From Ardenticatenaceae bacterium (lineage in GTDB: Bacteria > Chloroflexota > Anaerolineae > Promineifilales > Promineifilaceae), in the NCBI GenBank assembly GCA_020634235.1, contig JACKCB010000001.1, positions 1,240,001-1,304,000 on the forward strand: DNA of 64,000 nucleotides, in the 5' to 3' direction. Positions 8,589 through 16,273 of this stretch are shown here, piece by piece; within the stretch, counting starts at the first letter, position 1, and every line of letters begins with the position of its first letter. Both the position numbers and the translations under genes were made by a program. The notes under the pieces were generated by a model that was not told the DNA's origin, searched no databases, and worked only from the letters and a program-made list of their open reading frames with translations.

Positions 8589-9185
8589 TTAGTTCGCCGC
8601 CCGGCCGTTGCGCGGGGGCTGCACCTGGTGGCAGTGGCGGCAGCGCGCCTCATACACCTCCGCCGCCCCCACCAGCACCACCGGATCATCGTACGCGGCC
8701 GGCTGGCCATCGATCAGCCGCTGCGTGCGGCACGCCTCTTCGCCGCACACCACGCAAATCGCGTGCAGCTTGGCCACTTCTTCCGCCCGGGCCATCAACT
8801 CTGGCATCGGGCCAAAGGGCACGCCGCGGAAGTCGGTATCTAGCCCGGCACAAATAACCCGGATACCCTGCTGGGCCAGTTCATCACACAAGGGCACGAT
8901 GTCACCGGCAAAAAACTGCACCTCGTCAATCGCCACCACCGTGGTATCAGCCGCCAACTGGGCGCGCAGCGCCTGGGCATCGGCCACCGGCCGGGCCTCA
9001 AAATCAGCCCCATTGTGCGAGGTCACCCGCCCCACATGGTAGCGCACGTCAATGGTGGGCTTAAAAACCTGCACTTTCTGGCGGGCGATGGTCGCGCGTC
9101 GCACGCGCCGGATCAGCTCTTCCGTCTTGCCGCTGAACATGCTGCCGCAAATCAACTCCACCCGCCCATGTCTGTGTATCCCCAT
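8589..9185 (-). CDS. tdk: Thymidine kinase (type II)
   Basis: Phosphorylates thymidine to dTMP with ATP in pyrimidine salvage. The P-loop is GSMFSGKTEELIRR near residue 14, the Walker-B-like segment is AIDEVQFF, and the lasso/structural zinc site is formed by CVVCGEEACRTQR and ...CRHCHQVQ. The length (198 aa) is typical of the type II family. ATG 9185 has GGAGAGG upstream. It is the first gene of a tdk-hpt-nucleotidyltransferase run on the minus strand, downstream of the ribosomal operon terminator. Together with the nucleoside phosphorylase at 60 kb it indicates active nucleoside scavenging. Confidence 0.96.
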   Translation of the reverse strand: MGIHRHGRVELICGSMFSGKTEELIRRVRRATIARQKVQVFKPTIDVRYHVGRVTSHNGADFEARPVADAQALRAQLAADTTVVAIDEVQFFAGDIVPLCDELAQQGIRVICAGLDTDFRGVPFGPMPELMARAEEVAKLHAICVVCGEEACRTQRLIDGQPAAYDDPVVLVGAAEVYEARCRHCHQVQPPRNGRAAN

Positions 9186-9232
9186 AGCCTCTCCTCCAAC
9201 CTGTCAGCCAACAGGCTGCAGCGCTAAGAAAC

Positions 9233-9263
9233 TGAAAAGGCAGATACGCCATCGCATCTGCCC
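9233..9263 (-). terminator. Terminator of the rplU-rpmA-rpmE operon
   Basis: On the minus strand a 7-bp stem (GGCAGAT / ATCTGCC, 9239-9245 with 9256-9262, 10-nt loop) is followed by TTTTCAGTTTC. It lies about 80 bp after the rpmE stop and before tdk. Confidence 0.75.
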
Positions 9264-9343
9264 TTCAAATCACAATATCTGGTTCAACCAACGCCCGCTC
9301 AACCGTTGTCAGACACGCGGCGAACGGGGCAATCACAGTCCAG

Positions 9344-9790
9344 TTACGCCAGCAAGCCTTCTGCCCGCAGATAGCGCTTAATGTCAATCAGCGCCTTCTG
9401 GCCCACGCCAGGCACTGCCAGCAGGCTGTCTTCGCCTTCGGCCAACTGCGCCATCAGGTCACCCACCGTCGTAATACCTGCTTCGCGCAGGGCATTCTCG
9501 GCCCGCTTGCCCAGACCCAAATCCTCCACGGCCACGGCCATGGGGGAGCGCCGTTCGGCTGCCGCCTCTTGCGCGGCCAGCATTTCCTGGCGCTTCTTCA
9601 GCCGCATCATGAAGCGGTCTACCTGGCCTTCGGTGTCCAGCAAGCGCTGCTGGCCAGTGTAGAAGGGATGGGTACCAGACCAGATTTCAACGTTCAGTTC
9701 CGGCTTGGTAGAAGAGACAGTCATCACGTGCTCGCCGTTCAGCAGCACTTTGGCCTCAGAGTACCACTTGGGATGGATATTCTCTTTCAC
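9344..9790 (-). CDS. rpmE: Ribosomal protein bL31 fused to an RNA-polymerase-alpha-CTD-like helix-hairpin-helix domain
   Basis: Residues 1-70 are bL31 of the cysteine-free type (MKENIHPKW, then SGTHPFYTGQQRLLDTEGQV), a large-subunit protein at the intersubunit bridge. Residues 88-148 form a second domain (VEDLGLGKRAENALREAGI, then VPGVGQKALIDIKRYLR) with the pattern of the alpha subunit C-terminal domain of RNA polymerase, whose two HhH motifs bind DNA or regulators. A Lys/Gln/Ala-rich helix joins the two. bL31 is normally 65-90 aa, so this 148-aa protein is a true fusion: no stop or frameshift separates the parts. The start overlaps the rpmA stop by 4 bp (ATGA), so the genes are translationally coupled. 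The extra domain could be an rRNA-binding extension or a link to transcription; this is unresolved. Confidence 0.92.
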   Translation of the reverse strand: MKENIHPKWYSEAKVLLNGEHVMTVSSTKPELNVEIWSGTHPFYTGQQRLLDTEGQVDRFMMRLKKRQEMLAAQEAAAERRSPMAVAVEDLGLGKRAENALREAGITTVGDLMAQLAEGEDSLLAVPGVGQKALIDIKRYLRAEGLLA

Positions 9791-10050
9791 GCGGCACTCT
9801 CCAACGGATAGACACTGACGTACTTGCGCCCGTGTTTGTTCTCAAAAGTCACCTGCCCCTCAACGAGGGAAAAAATGGTGTAGTCACGGCCCAAACCGAC
9901 GTTATTCCCCGGCCGGAACTTGGTGCCGTTCTGACGAATAATGATGTTGCCGGGAATAACCAACTCGCCGCCGTAGCGCTTCACACCCAAACGCTTGGAA
10001 TTACTGTCACGACCATTGCGAGTAGAACCAGCACCTTTCTTGTGCGCCAT
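9787..10050 (-). CDS. rpmA: Ribosomal protein bL27
   Basis: Large-subunit protein whose N-terminal tail reaches the peptidyl-transferase centre. The start MAHKKGAGSTRNGRDSNSK is the classic bL27 N-terminus without the cleavable extension seen in Firmicutes. The body motif KRYGGELVIPGNIIIRQNG is conserved. At 87 aa it is of normal length. It is the middle gene of rplU-rpmA-rpmE, 37 bp below rplU and overlapping rpmE by 4 bp. Confidence 0.97.
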   Translation of the reverse strand: MAHKKGAGSTRNGRDSNSKRLGVKRYGGELVIPGNIIIRQNGTKFRPGNNVGLGRDYTIFSLVEGQVTFENKHGRKYVSVYPLESAA

Positions 10051-10087
10051 CTTACTATCTCCTTAACAAATAAAGACCGTCAAGCGA

Positions 10088-10402
10088 TCAGCCTGGGTGA
10101 ATCTCGTCAACCCGAACCCGGGTATACTGCTGTCGATGACCTTTACGCCGGCGATACCGCTGTTTGGGACGATACTTCCATACGAAGATTTTCTCGCCCT
10201 TATACTGCTCGGTGACAGTTGCTTTCACAGCCGCCCCTTCTACAAATGGCTGGCCGACTGTAATGTCGTCACCATTCGCCACCAGAAGCACCTGGTCCAA
10301 CTCAATCTGCTCACCGACTTCGAAGGGCAATTTCTCAACACTGAAGCTATGCCCAACTTCGGCGCGGTATTGCCGACCGCCACTTTTCACGATTACGTAC
10401 AC
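10088..10402 (-). CDS. rplU: Ribosomal protein bL21
   Basis: 23S rRNA-binding large-subunit protein. The GTG at 10402 is preceded by TTTTTGGAGG at good spacing and gives 104 aa beginning (M)YVIVKSGGRQYRAEVG, the standard bL21 N-terminus. An ATG 28 codons upstream gives an unrelated extension and is rejected. The C-terminus has the characteristic KYRPKQRYRRRKGHRQQY segment. It is the first gene of the rplU-rpmA-rpmE operon, driven by the consensus promoter at 10489-10517 and preceded by a structured leader. Confidence 0.97.
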   Translation of the reverse strand: MYVIVKSGGRQYRAEVGHSFSVEKLPFEVGEQIELDQVLLVANGDDITVGQPFVEGAAVKATVTEQYKGEKIFVWKYRPKQRYRRRKGHRQQYTRVRVDEIHPG

Positions 10403-10482
10403 GTTTGCCTCCAAAAAGAACCGGCATCTGCAATGCCGGCTTGAATCTCGTATTGGTAGTGATCGGTTGACCAATACAACGA
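10403..10482 (-). promoter_or_regulatory. Structured 5' leader of rplU (two stem-loops, attenuator-like)
   Basis: Between the promoter and the rplU GTG the transcript can form two hairpins: TATTGGT/ACCAATA (10451-10476, 12-nt loop) and CCGGCAT/ATGCCGG (10421-10439, 5-nt loop). The second is followed at once by TTCTTTTT and then the GGAGG ribosome-binding site. This resembles an intrinsic terminator or an r-protein autoregulatory leader. L21 leaders are known in other phyla; I cannot say whether this matches that family. Confidence 0.6.
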
Positions 10483-10488
10483 CCAAAG

Positions 10489-10517
10489 ATTATATGCCAG
10501 CCTCAGGCGCTTGTCAA
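10489..10517 (-). promoter_or_regulatory. Consensus sigma-70 promoter of the rplU operon
   Basis: On the minus strand: TTGACA (10512-10517), a 17-bp spacer, TATAAT (10489-10494). Both hexamers match the consensus perfectly, as expected for a highly expressed ribosomal operon. Confidence 0.9.
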
Positions 10518-10573
10518 AACGGATTTGGCCTGTCTGGTGCGGCATGAAGCAGAGGCCAGCCAGGGGTACCGGG

Positions 10574-13500
10574 TCACACCATTCCAGCATCTGCCCCGGC
10601 CAACATCTCCAGGACCGCCACCTCATCCAGCGCCCGGGCCTGCGCCTGCCGCAGCGCCACCTGCGCCTCCCCCAACACTGCCGCCAGCGCCGGCAGCAGC
10701 TTCTGTGCGTCCCGTTTCTGCTCGGCCGCCGTCATCGGATTGTCAATCACCCAGTACAGCAGCGCCAGCGCCTCCCCGGCACGCCCCACAGCCTGAAAAT
10801 ACCGCCCGATTTCATACACGGCCACTGGCGACATGTGGTGAATCTGTTCGGCCACCGTTTTCTGCAAAGCCCACTGCAATTCTGATTGCGCCTGTTCATA
10901 CCGGGCCAGCGCCACATGCACCGCACCCAAACTGGCCATCCCCTGGATGAGGAAATGCAGCGAGTTAATCTCTTGGAAGATGGTTGTGCCCTGCCGCAGA
11001 AAAGCCTCCGCTTCCTGGTAGTCGCCACTATCATAGGCAACTGTCCCCAGGTTGCAGAGGGTAACTGCTTCGGCCGAGCGGTCGCCCGCCCGCTGGCACA
11101 GGGCCAATACCTCCAGGTAATATGCCTTCGCCCGTGGAAAATCGCCCCAGTAATAATAAACATTGCCCAGATTCACCAGCGAGGTGCGCAAGCCATGCTC
11201 ATCCTGCAACTGGCGGCTAATGGCCACGCTCTCCTCCAGGTATAGGCGGGACTGTTCCCACTCCCCGGTGATGTTGCACACCGCCCCCAGTGCGCTGAGG
11301 GCGTCGGCAATCCCGGTTGCTTCGTCCGCCTGGCGGTAATAATCCAGGCTCTCACGAAACTGCGCCTGGGCCTGCGCGTATTCGCCAGACAAAACGGTGA
11401 AGTAGGCAAGGTTTAGAAGCAAGAGGCCCAATTCCGCCGGTTCGGCGAACTGGCGCGTAATGGGCAGTGCCTGTTGAAAGAGCGCCGCGGCCGACGCCCG
11501 CTGCCCGCCCCACAAACAAAAACCGGCCCAGCGCGTCCACACCTTGCCCAGCAGACGGCGGACGGTTTCATCCCCCGGCCGGGGTGCAGCCATCTGCTCC
11601 AGCATCGCGGCCGTCTTCTCCAGCCACTCCATCCCCTCCTGGTAACGTCCTTGCTCGTTGTAGAAAATGCGCAGTGTATCCAGTCCCTGTTCCAGAAGAT
11701 CCAACCGCTGCTGGCCAACAGCCCACTGCCAGGAAGCACGCACATTATCAAGATCAGCACTGACAGACCTAAAGACCTCGGTCTCCTGCGGCGTGTGCAG
11801 GTAGCGCTTCTGCTCCGCCAGCCATTGGGCAAAATGGGCGGCGTGGCGCGCTTGCAGTCCCTGCCGCGACACCTCGTCTAGCTGCTGGTCCGCGTATTGG
11901 CGCAGCAGGTCGTGGAGTTCGTAGCGGCTGTTCTGCCGCCGCACCAGGGACTTATCGACCAGTGAAGCCAGGATAGAAGTGGTCATCTGGGCCACGCTGC
12001 GGGCGGACTCACGCGTGAAGCTGCCATGAAACACCGACAATGAAGCGAAGGCCACTTGCTCCCCCGGGGTAAGCAACTGCCAGGAATGGTCGAAGACGGC
12101 GCGCAAGCTGCGCTGGCGGGTGGGCATATCGCGGCGGGTGCTGGTAAGGAAGTCCAGGTTATCGGCAATCTCCTGGGCAACTTCGGCGCAGGAGAGGGTG
12201 TGAACCCAGGCCGAAGCCAGTTCCAGCCCCAACGGTAGACCGCTAACCAACTGGCAAATGTGCCGGATGGCCGCAGCGTTACCGGCCGTTAGCGCAAAAT
12301 CACGCCGCACCCGCCGCGCATTCACCACAAACATCTCCACCGCGCCAGCCTGCATCTGCTGTGGGGCTGTGCCTGGGGGCACGGGCAGCCCATCCAACGC
12401 TACCACCCACTCCCCAGACAGGTTGAGCCGTTCGCGCGAAGTGGCCAGGATTTTTACGTCCGGGGCCTGCTCCAGCAGGTCGTTCAGCCAACTCGTTTGC
12501 GCCAGCAGATGTTCCAGGTTATCCAGCAAGAGCAGCATCTCTTTGCTGCGCAGATGATCCCCAAGCTGTTTCCGCGGGCTGTTGGGGCCAGCCAGGGCAA
12601 AGGCAAGGGCGTTGATGAGCGCAGACACCACGCCCTCTGGGACAGCGGGATCGACGCCGGCCAGAGGGACAAAACAGACACCGTTAAGGAACTGCGCCTG
12701 GCTGGCGGCGGCTACTTCCAGCGCCAGGCGGGTTTTACCAATACCACCAGGACCGGTGAGCGTCAGCAGGCGGCAGCCGGGGGCAGCCAGTCGCTGGCCG
12801 ATATCGGCCAGTTCGCCGGCCCGCCCAACAAGAGGGGTGGTGGGCGACGGCAGGGGCTGGTGGGTTGCTTGCCGGGCGTCGCGGATGCGGCCGGCCAGGG
12901 CAATGGTGGCCGCGGACGGCTCGACGCCCAGTTCATCTGCCAGCAGGCGACGACACGTTTCGTACTGCTGCAGGGCGGCGGTGTGCTGGCCGCTGCGGGC
13001 CAGGGCCAGCATAAGCTGGCGATGGGCATTTTCGCGCCAGGGGTCCAGGCTTAGAAGTTGGGTGGCGTAGTCTATGGCCTGGTCATATTGCCCCTGCTCC
13101 AGATAGGCCTGGGTGAGGTTATGCAGGGCGTGTAGGGCGAGTTCACGAAAGCGCGCCCGCTGGGCCAGCATCCACTCTTCAAACTCGGGTGCGTCGCGCA
13201 CGACGAAGCCGGCCAGGAAGTCGCCCCGGTAGAGTTCGGCGGCTTTTTGTAGGGCGGTGGTGGCTTCCCGGCCGGGTTGCAACTGCTGCGTAAACTGCTG
13301 CACGTCCAGGCTGTAGGGCACGGCGGGGTTCCACTCAACCGTTTCGCGGGTGATGATGAGGTGGGGGTCTATGACTTTGCGTAAATTGGAGAGGGCCTGG
13401 CGCAGGTTGTTTTTGGCATCTGCATCAGTCATTTCGCCCCAAAGGAGCGCCGCCAGGGTGTCGCGCTGGTGCGCCCGGCCGGTGACAACCAGGTAGGCCA

Positions 13501-13600
13501 ACAGGGCTGTCACTTTATTGGAGACAAAACCAGTCAGGGGCACGTCTTCCTGACCAACATATAAGCCACCGAAGAGTCGAATGTGCAAAGCGGCTGTCAT
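10574..13600 (-). CDS. BTAD-type transcriptional regulator with NTPase (STAND) and TPR domains
   Basis: Large one-component regulator of the SARP/AfsR-like class. Residues 1-95 form an OmpR-like winged helix (IRLFGGLYVGQ...NNLRQALSNLRK); about 95-245 form the bacterial transcriptional activation domain (LYRGDFLAGFVV ... LLADELGVEPS). An NB-ARC-type ATPase follows with P-loop GPGGIGKTRLAL and Walker-B LLLLDNLEHLL, and the C-terminal 450 residues are TPR repeats (LGTVAYDSGDYQEAEAFLRQ). ATG 13600 follows TTGGAGAAG; an ATG 20 codons upstream lacks such a site. It is divergent from the alpha/beta hydrolase gene, which may be a target. The inducing signal is unknown; related proteins switch through nucleotide and ligand binding. 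Confidence 0.92.
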   Translation of the reverse strand: MTAALHIRLFGGLYVGQEDVPLTGFVSNKVTALLAYLVVTGRAHQRDTLAALLWGEMTDADAKNNLRQALSNLRKVIDPHLIITRETVEWNPAVPYSLDVQQFTQQLQPGREATTALQKAAELYRGDFLAGFVVRDAPEFEEWMLAQRARFRELALHALHNLTQAYLEQGQYDQAIDYATQLLSLDPWRENAHRQLMLALARSGQHTAALQQYETCRRLLADELGVEPSAATIALAGRIRDARQATHQPLPSPTTPLVGRAGELADIGQRLAAPGCRLLTLTGPGGIGKTRLALEVAAASQAQFLNGVCFVPLAGVDPAVPEGVVSALINALAFALAGPNSPRKQLGDHLRSKEMLLLLDNLEHLLAQTSWLNDLLEQAPDVKILATSRERLNLSGEWVVALDGLPVPPGTAPQQMQAGAVEMFVVNARRVRRDFALTAGNAAAIRHICQLVSGLPLGLELASAWVHTLSCAEVAQEIADNLDFLTSTRRDMPTRQRSLRAVFDHSWQLLTPGEQVAFASLSVFHGSFTRESARSVAQMTTSILASLVDKSLVRRQNSRYELHDLLRQYADQQLDEVSRQGLQARHAAHFAQWLAEQKRYLHTPQETEVFRSVSADLDNVRASWQWAVGQQRLDLLEQGLDTLRIFYNEQGRYQEGMEWLEKTAAMLEQMAAPRPGDETVRRLLGKVWTRWAGFCLWGGQRASAAALFQQALPITRQFAEPAELGLLLLNLAYFTVLSGEYAQAQAQFRESLDYYRQADEATGIADALSALGAVCNITGEWEQSRLYLEESVAISRQLQDEHGLRTSLVNLGNVYYYWGDFPRAKAYYLEVLALCQRAGDRSAEAVTLCNLGTVAYDSGDYQEAEAFLRQGTTIFQEINSLHFLIQGMASLGAVHVALARYEQAQSELQWALQKTVAEQIHHMSPVAVYEIGRYFQAVGRAGEALALLYWVIDNPMTAAEQKRDAQKLLPALAAVLGEAQVALRQAQARALDEVAVLEMLAGADAGMV

Positions 13601-13692
13601 TGTCTTCTCCAATAGGTGATCCCAAGAGGATTGGATGTTAATATGGGTGAAGATTAGCACAGTTTGAGGTGGATAGCGAGACGGTATCAGAT

Positions 13693-14508
13693 ATGTTCGA
13701 CGTTACTCATTCGATTGAAAATGGTATTGAAAGAATCGTCTACCGGCCACGCGAACGCCGCTTTGCCACGCCCCTTGTGCTGCAGCACGGCATGTGGCAT
13801 GGGGCATGGTGCTGGCAGGATTGGCAGGCACAGCTAGCTGAGTGGGGCTGGGAAAGCCACGCCCACAGCCTGCCCGGCCATGCCGGTTCGCCGGTGCAGC
13901 GGCCCATTCGCTGGTGTACGTTGGGATATTACCTGGCCTTCTTGCAGGCAGAGATGGCACAGTTGGGGTGCCGGCCGGTGCTCATGGGGCACAGTATGGG
14001 CGGTGCGCTGGCCCAATGGTACCTGAAGCAGGTGGGGGATTTGCCGGCGGCGGTGCTGGTAGCGCCGTGGCTTTCACACAGCATGATGGGGCCGATCCTG
14101 GCCACGATCCCCCGCGACCCGGCCGGGTTCGTACGCAGCCTGCTCAACCTGACCACCACGCCGCTGGTCCGCAACCCAAAACGGGCGGCACAGATGTTCA
14201 TCAGCGACGGGGCCAGGCTCTCGCCCCAGGCATTATATGAAAAGCTGGGGCCAGAATCGCTGTGGGTGCTGCTGCAATACAACCCGCCCTTTTGGCGGCC
14301 AGCCACCGCCGTAGACACGCCCCTCCTCTGGCTGGCCGGTGGCGGCGACACCCTCATCAGCGAAGCCGCCCAGCGGCGCTCCGCGGCCCATTATGGCGCG
14401 GCCTATCACGTGGTCCCGGAGGCGGGGCACAACATCATGCTAGAGAGAAGCGCTCCGGCGACCATCCGCCGGGTGCATGAATGGTTGGTGGCACAGGGGA
14501 TTGACTGA
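13693..14508 (+). CDS. Alpha/beta hydrolase
   Basis: Serine hydrolase fold of about 271 aa with LVLQHGMWHGAWCW (oxyanion-hole region), nucleophile elbow GHSMGGALAQ, acid Asp in LAGGGDTLI and the catalytic His in EAGHNIML, so the triad looks complete. It lacks a signal peptide and is probably cytoplasmic. The substrate is unknown; an esterase, lactonase or thioesterase is possible. An upstream in-frame GTG at 13669 would add 8 residues; ATG 13693 is preferred because the sequence from MFDVTHSIENG resembles the normal N-terminus, though neither start has a strong ribosome-binding site. It is divergent from the BTAD regulator with about 90 bp between starts. Confidence 0.85.
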   Translation: MFDVTHSIENGIERIVYRPRERRFATPLVLQHGMWHGAWCWQDWQAQLAEWGWESHAHSLPGHAGSPVQRPIRWCTLGYYLAFLQAEMAQLGCRPVLMGHSMGGALAQWYLKQVGDLPAAVLVAPWLSHSMMGPILATIPRDPAGFVRSLLNLTTTPLVRNPKRAAQMFISDGARLSPQALYEKLGPESLWVLLQYNPPFWRPATAVDTPLLWLAGGGDTLISEAAQRRSAAHYGAAYHVVPEAGHNIMLERSAPATIRRVHEWLVAQGID

Positions 14509-14524
14509 ACAGCCCCGGCCGGGG

Positions 14525-15415
14525 CTACGGCCGCGGCTGCACGGTGATAACCGCCGGCACAAACGCCTGCGGCAGCACCGACTCAGCCGGGTCGGCCAGG
14601 ACAATGCCGCTGGAGGGGCCGCCATCCAGGTTGAGGGCGATATCCAGGTCGAGGTCGCCATTGGTCAGGAACTGGCTGAGTTCGTGCAGGGTGAAAGCGC
14701 CGTAGCCGGCAATGAGAAACAGAAAGCGGCCGGCGCGATCCTGCGCGATAACCGTGCGCCGGGCGGCCTGGCCCGATTCATCGGGAAAGCCCAGCACACC
14801 GCCCGGCTTCACCAACAGGGGGAAGGATTGCAGCCCGGCCAGCAGCGGCTCGGCCGGATCGTAGGGCTGTTGGGCCAGCCAGCGCAGCTCCGGCCCGGCC
14901 GGGGTGATGGCCAACATCCCGGCAAAACCGTCGTAACTCACCCCGTTCGGCTGGCCGTCCACAATGATCAGGCCGGTGGCCAGGTACTCCTCGGTGAAGT
15001 AGCCGCCGTTCATCACCACCAACGCGCCCGTTTCGGCCTGCCAGGCTTGCAGCATTTGCGGCCGGCCGGGGTGATAGGCCACGTTGAACTGGTACCCGGC
15101 CGGGTCGATGCGCAGCATGTAGAGGCGCTCGCGCACCTGGCCCGCCTCGCCCGGCAGTTGCTGCACCCGCCGTTCCAGCCCCGGCCGGAGCAGCTCCCAG
15201 CCGCTGTCCGGTTCGGCCAGGTCCGGTTCGGGCGCGGCCAAGGTAGGGGGTGGCAGAAAGAGGGTAGGGGTGGGCGAGACGGGCTGGATGCTCCCGGCCG
15301 GGGAGGTAGCCAGCAGCGGTGTCGCGGCCGGACTGCCAGGCAGAAAGCGACAGCCGGACAGCAGCAGGCCGGCCAACAGCAGCAGACCTGAAACCCCACG
15401 CCGCAGCCAGCTCAT
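14525..15415 (-). CDS. Lipoprotein with phosphodiester glycosidase (NAGPA) domain
   Basis: A lipoprotein signal peptide (LLLLAGLLLSGC) is followed by a Pro-rich linker, then from about residue 100 a domain with NAGPA signatures: YMLRIDPAGYQFNVAYHPG, ALVVMNGGYFTEEY, and the terminal ALNLDGGPSSGIVL. NAGPA-type enzymes cleave N-acetylglucosamine-1-phosphodiester linkages; bacterial members may act on wall or capsule glycopolymers. Here it would act outside the cytoplasmic membrane. The stop of the DUF2344 gene lies 12 bp upstream in the same orientation, so the two probably form one operon. It converges with the alpha/beta hydrolase; a CCCCGGCCGGGG copy occupies the 16-bp gap. Confidence 0.85.
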   Translation of the reverse strand: MSWLRRGVSGLLLLAGLLLSGCRFLPGSPAATPLLATSPAGSIQPVSPTPTLFLPPPTLAAPEPDLAEPDSGWELLRPGLERRVQQLPGEAGQVRERLYMLRIDPAGYQFNVAYHPGRPQMLQAWQAETGALVVMNGGYFTEEYLATGLIIVDGQPNGVSYDGFAGMLAITPAGPELRWLAQQPYDPAEPLLAGLQSFPLLVKPGGVLGFPDESGQAARRTVIAQDRAGRFLFLIAGYGAFTLHELSQFLTNGDLDLDIALNLDGGPSSGIVLADPAESVLPQAFVPAVITVQPRP

Positions 15416-15427
15416 TGGGCCAGGTCC

Positions 15428-16120
15428 CTAATCCCCGGTCGCCGCCGTGGTCAGCGGGGGCGGCTCAACGGCCGGCTCGGCCAGCACAATCGCCGTGCGG
15501 CTGATGCGCGCCATCTGCGGATCAATCCCCAGCGCCTCCAGCACCGCCTCCGGCCGGCCCGTCTCGCCCGGCAGCAGGGCCAGGGACATAGCCAGTCCGG
15601 GATTCCCCTCTTCGCCCGCCTGCAAACACAAATTCAGAACCAGCGGCCGCAAATCATACGCTTTGCCCCGCCGCTCCCGCAGCAGGCTGGGCGACGCCAG
15701 CAGAGCCGTCACCGAACCCGCCAACGCGGCCGGCTCGACCGGGTCCAGCAGGGTCACCAGGTAGGAGGCGGCGCGGGTGAGCGTTTGCAGGGCCGGCTGG
15801 TCCAACGCCACTTCAGTCACGTCGTAGATGTCGATGCCCGGCACCATGCGGCTCATGATCTGCTCCTGGGCGGTGGCCGGGGCCACGCGCTCGGTCAGCC
15901 AGATGTCGGCCAGCTCGCAGTCGCTGATGAAGCCCAGCGGCAAGGGGGAGGCGAACTGCATGCGCGGCCGGCGGTTGAAGCCCTGGGTGTAGGCGACCGG
16001 GATGGCGGCCCGATTGAGCGACCGCTCTAGAGCGCGAGCCAGGTCCAAGTGGCCAATGTAGCGGGTAGGGCCAAATTTGCGAAAGGTCAGGCGTAATCGT
16101 TGCACGTAGTTTGCTTGCAT
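15428..16120 (-). CDS. DUF2344 / TIGR03936 protein (radical-SAM-associated)
   Basis: MQANYVQRLRLTFRKFGPTRYIGHLDLARALERSL and YTQGFNRRPRMQFASPLPLG are hallmarks of DUF2344. In many bacteria this domain is fused or adjacent to a radical SAM protein (TIGR03960) upstream of ribonuclease G or rplU. Here it stands alone, 230 aa, with neither partner adjacent, although the rplU operon is only 5 kb away. The start at 16120 follows AAAGGAATT; an ATG 7 codons upstream is less likely. The function is unknown in the family; a tRNA or rRNA modification role has been suggested by context. It is co-directional with the NAGPA-type lipoprotein gene. Confidence 0.85.
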   Translation of the reverse strand: MQANYVQRLRLTFRKFGPTRYIGHLDLARALERSLNRAAIPVAYTQGFNRRPRMQFASPLPLGFISDCELADIWLTERVAPATAQEQIMSRMVPGIDIYDVTEVALDQPALQTLTRAASYLVTLLDPVEPAALAGSVTALLASPSLLRERRGKAYDLRPLVLNLCLQAGEEGNPGLAMSLALLPGETGRPEAVLEALGIDPQMARISRTAIVLAEPAVEPPPLTTAATGD

Positions 16121-16273
16121 GGAATTCCTTTGGGTTGTCACCCGGCAGCCAGTTAACGGCTGAGATTGTAAGGCGAAAGTGGGCGCGCTTCAACCCCTGC
16201 CCGTGGCCAATGCCGGGAGGGCAGCCGCTATCATGATACTGGCTTGCCGGCAACTTTGCGCTAAAATGTGGGC

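Noticed and set aside
14515..14530. Palindrome AGCCCCGGCCGGGGCT between convergent genes as a terminator
   Set aside because: No loop and no T-tract; better explained as a copy of the iterated palindrome.
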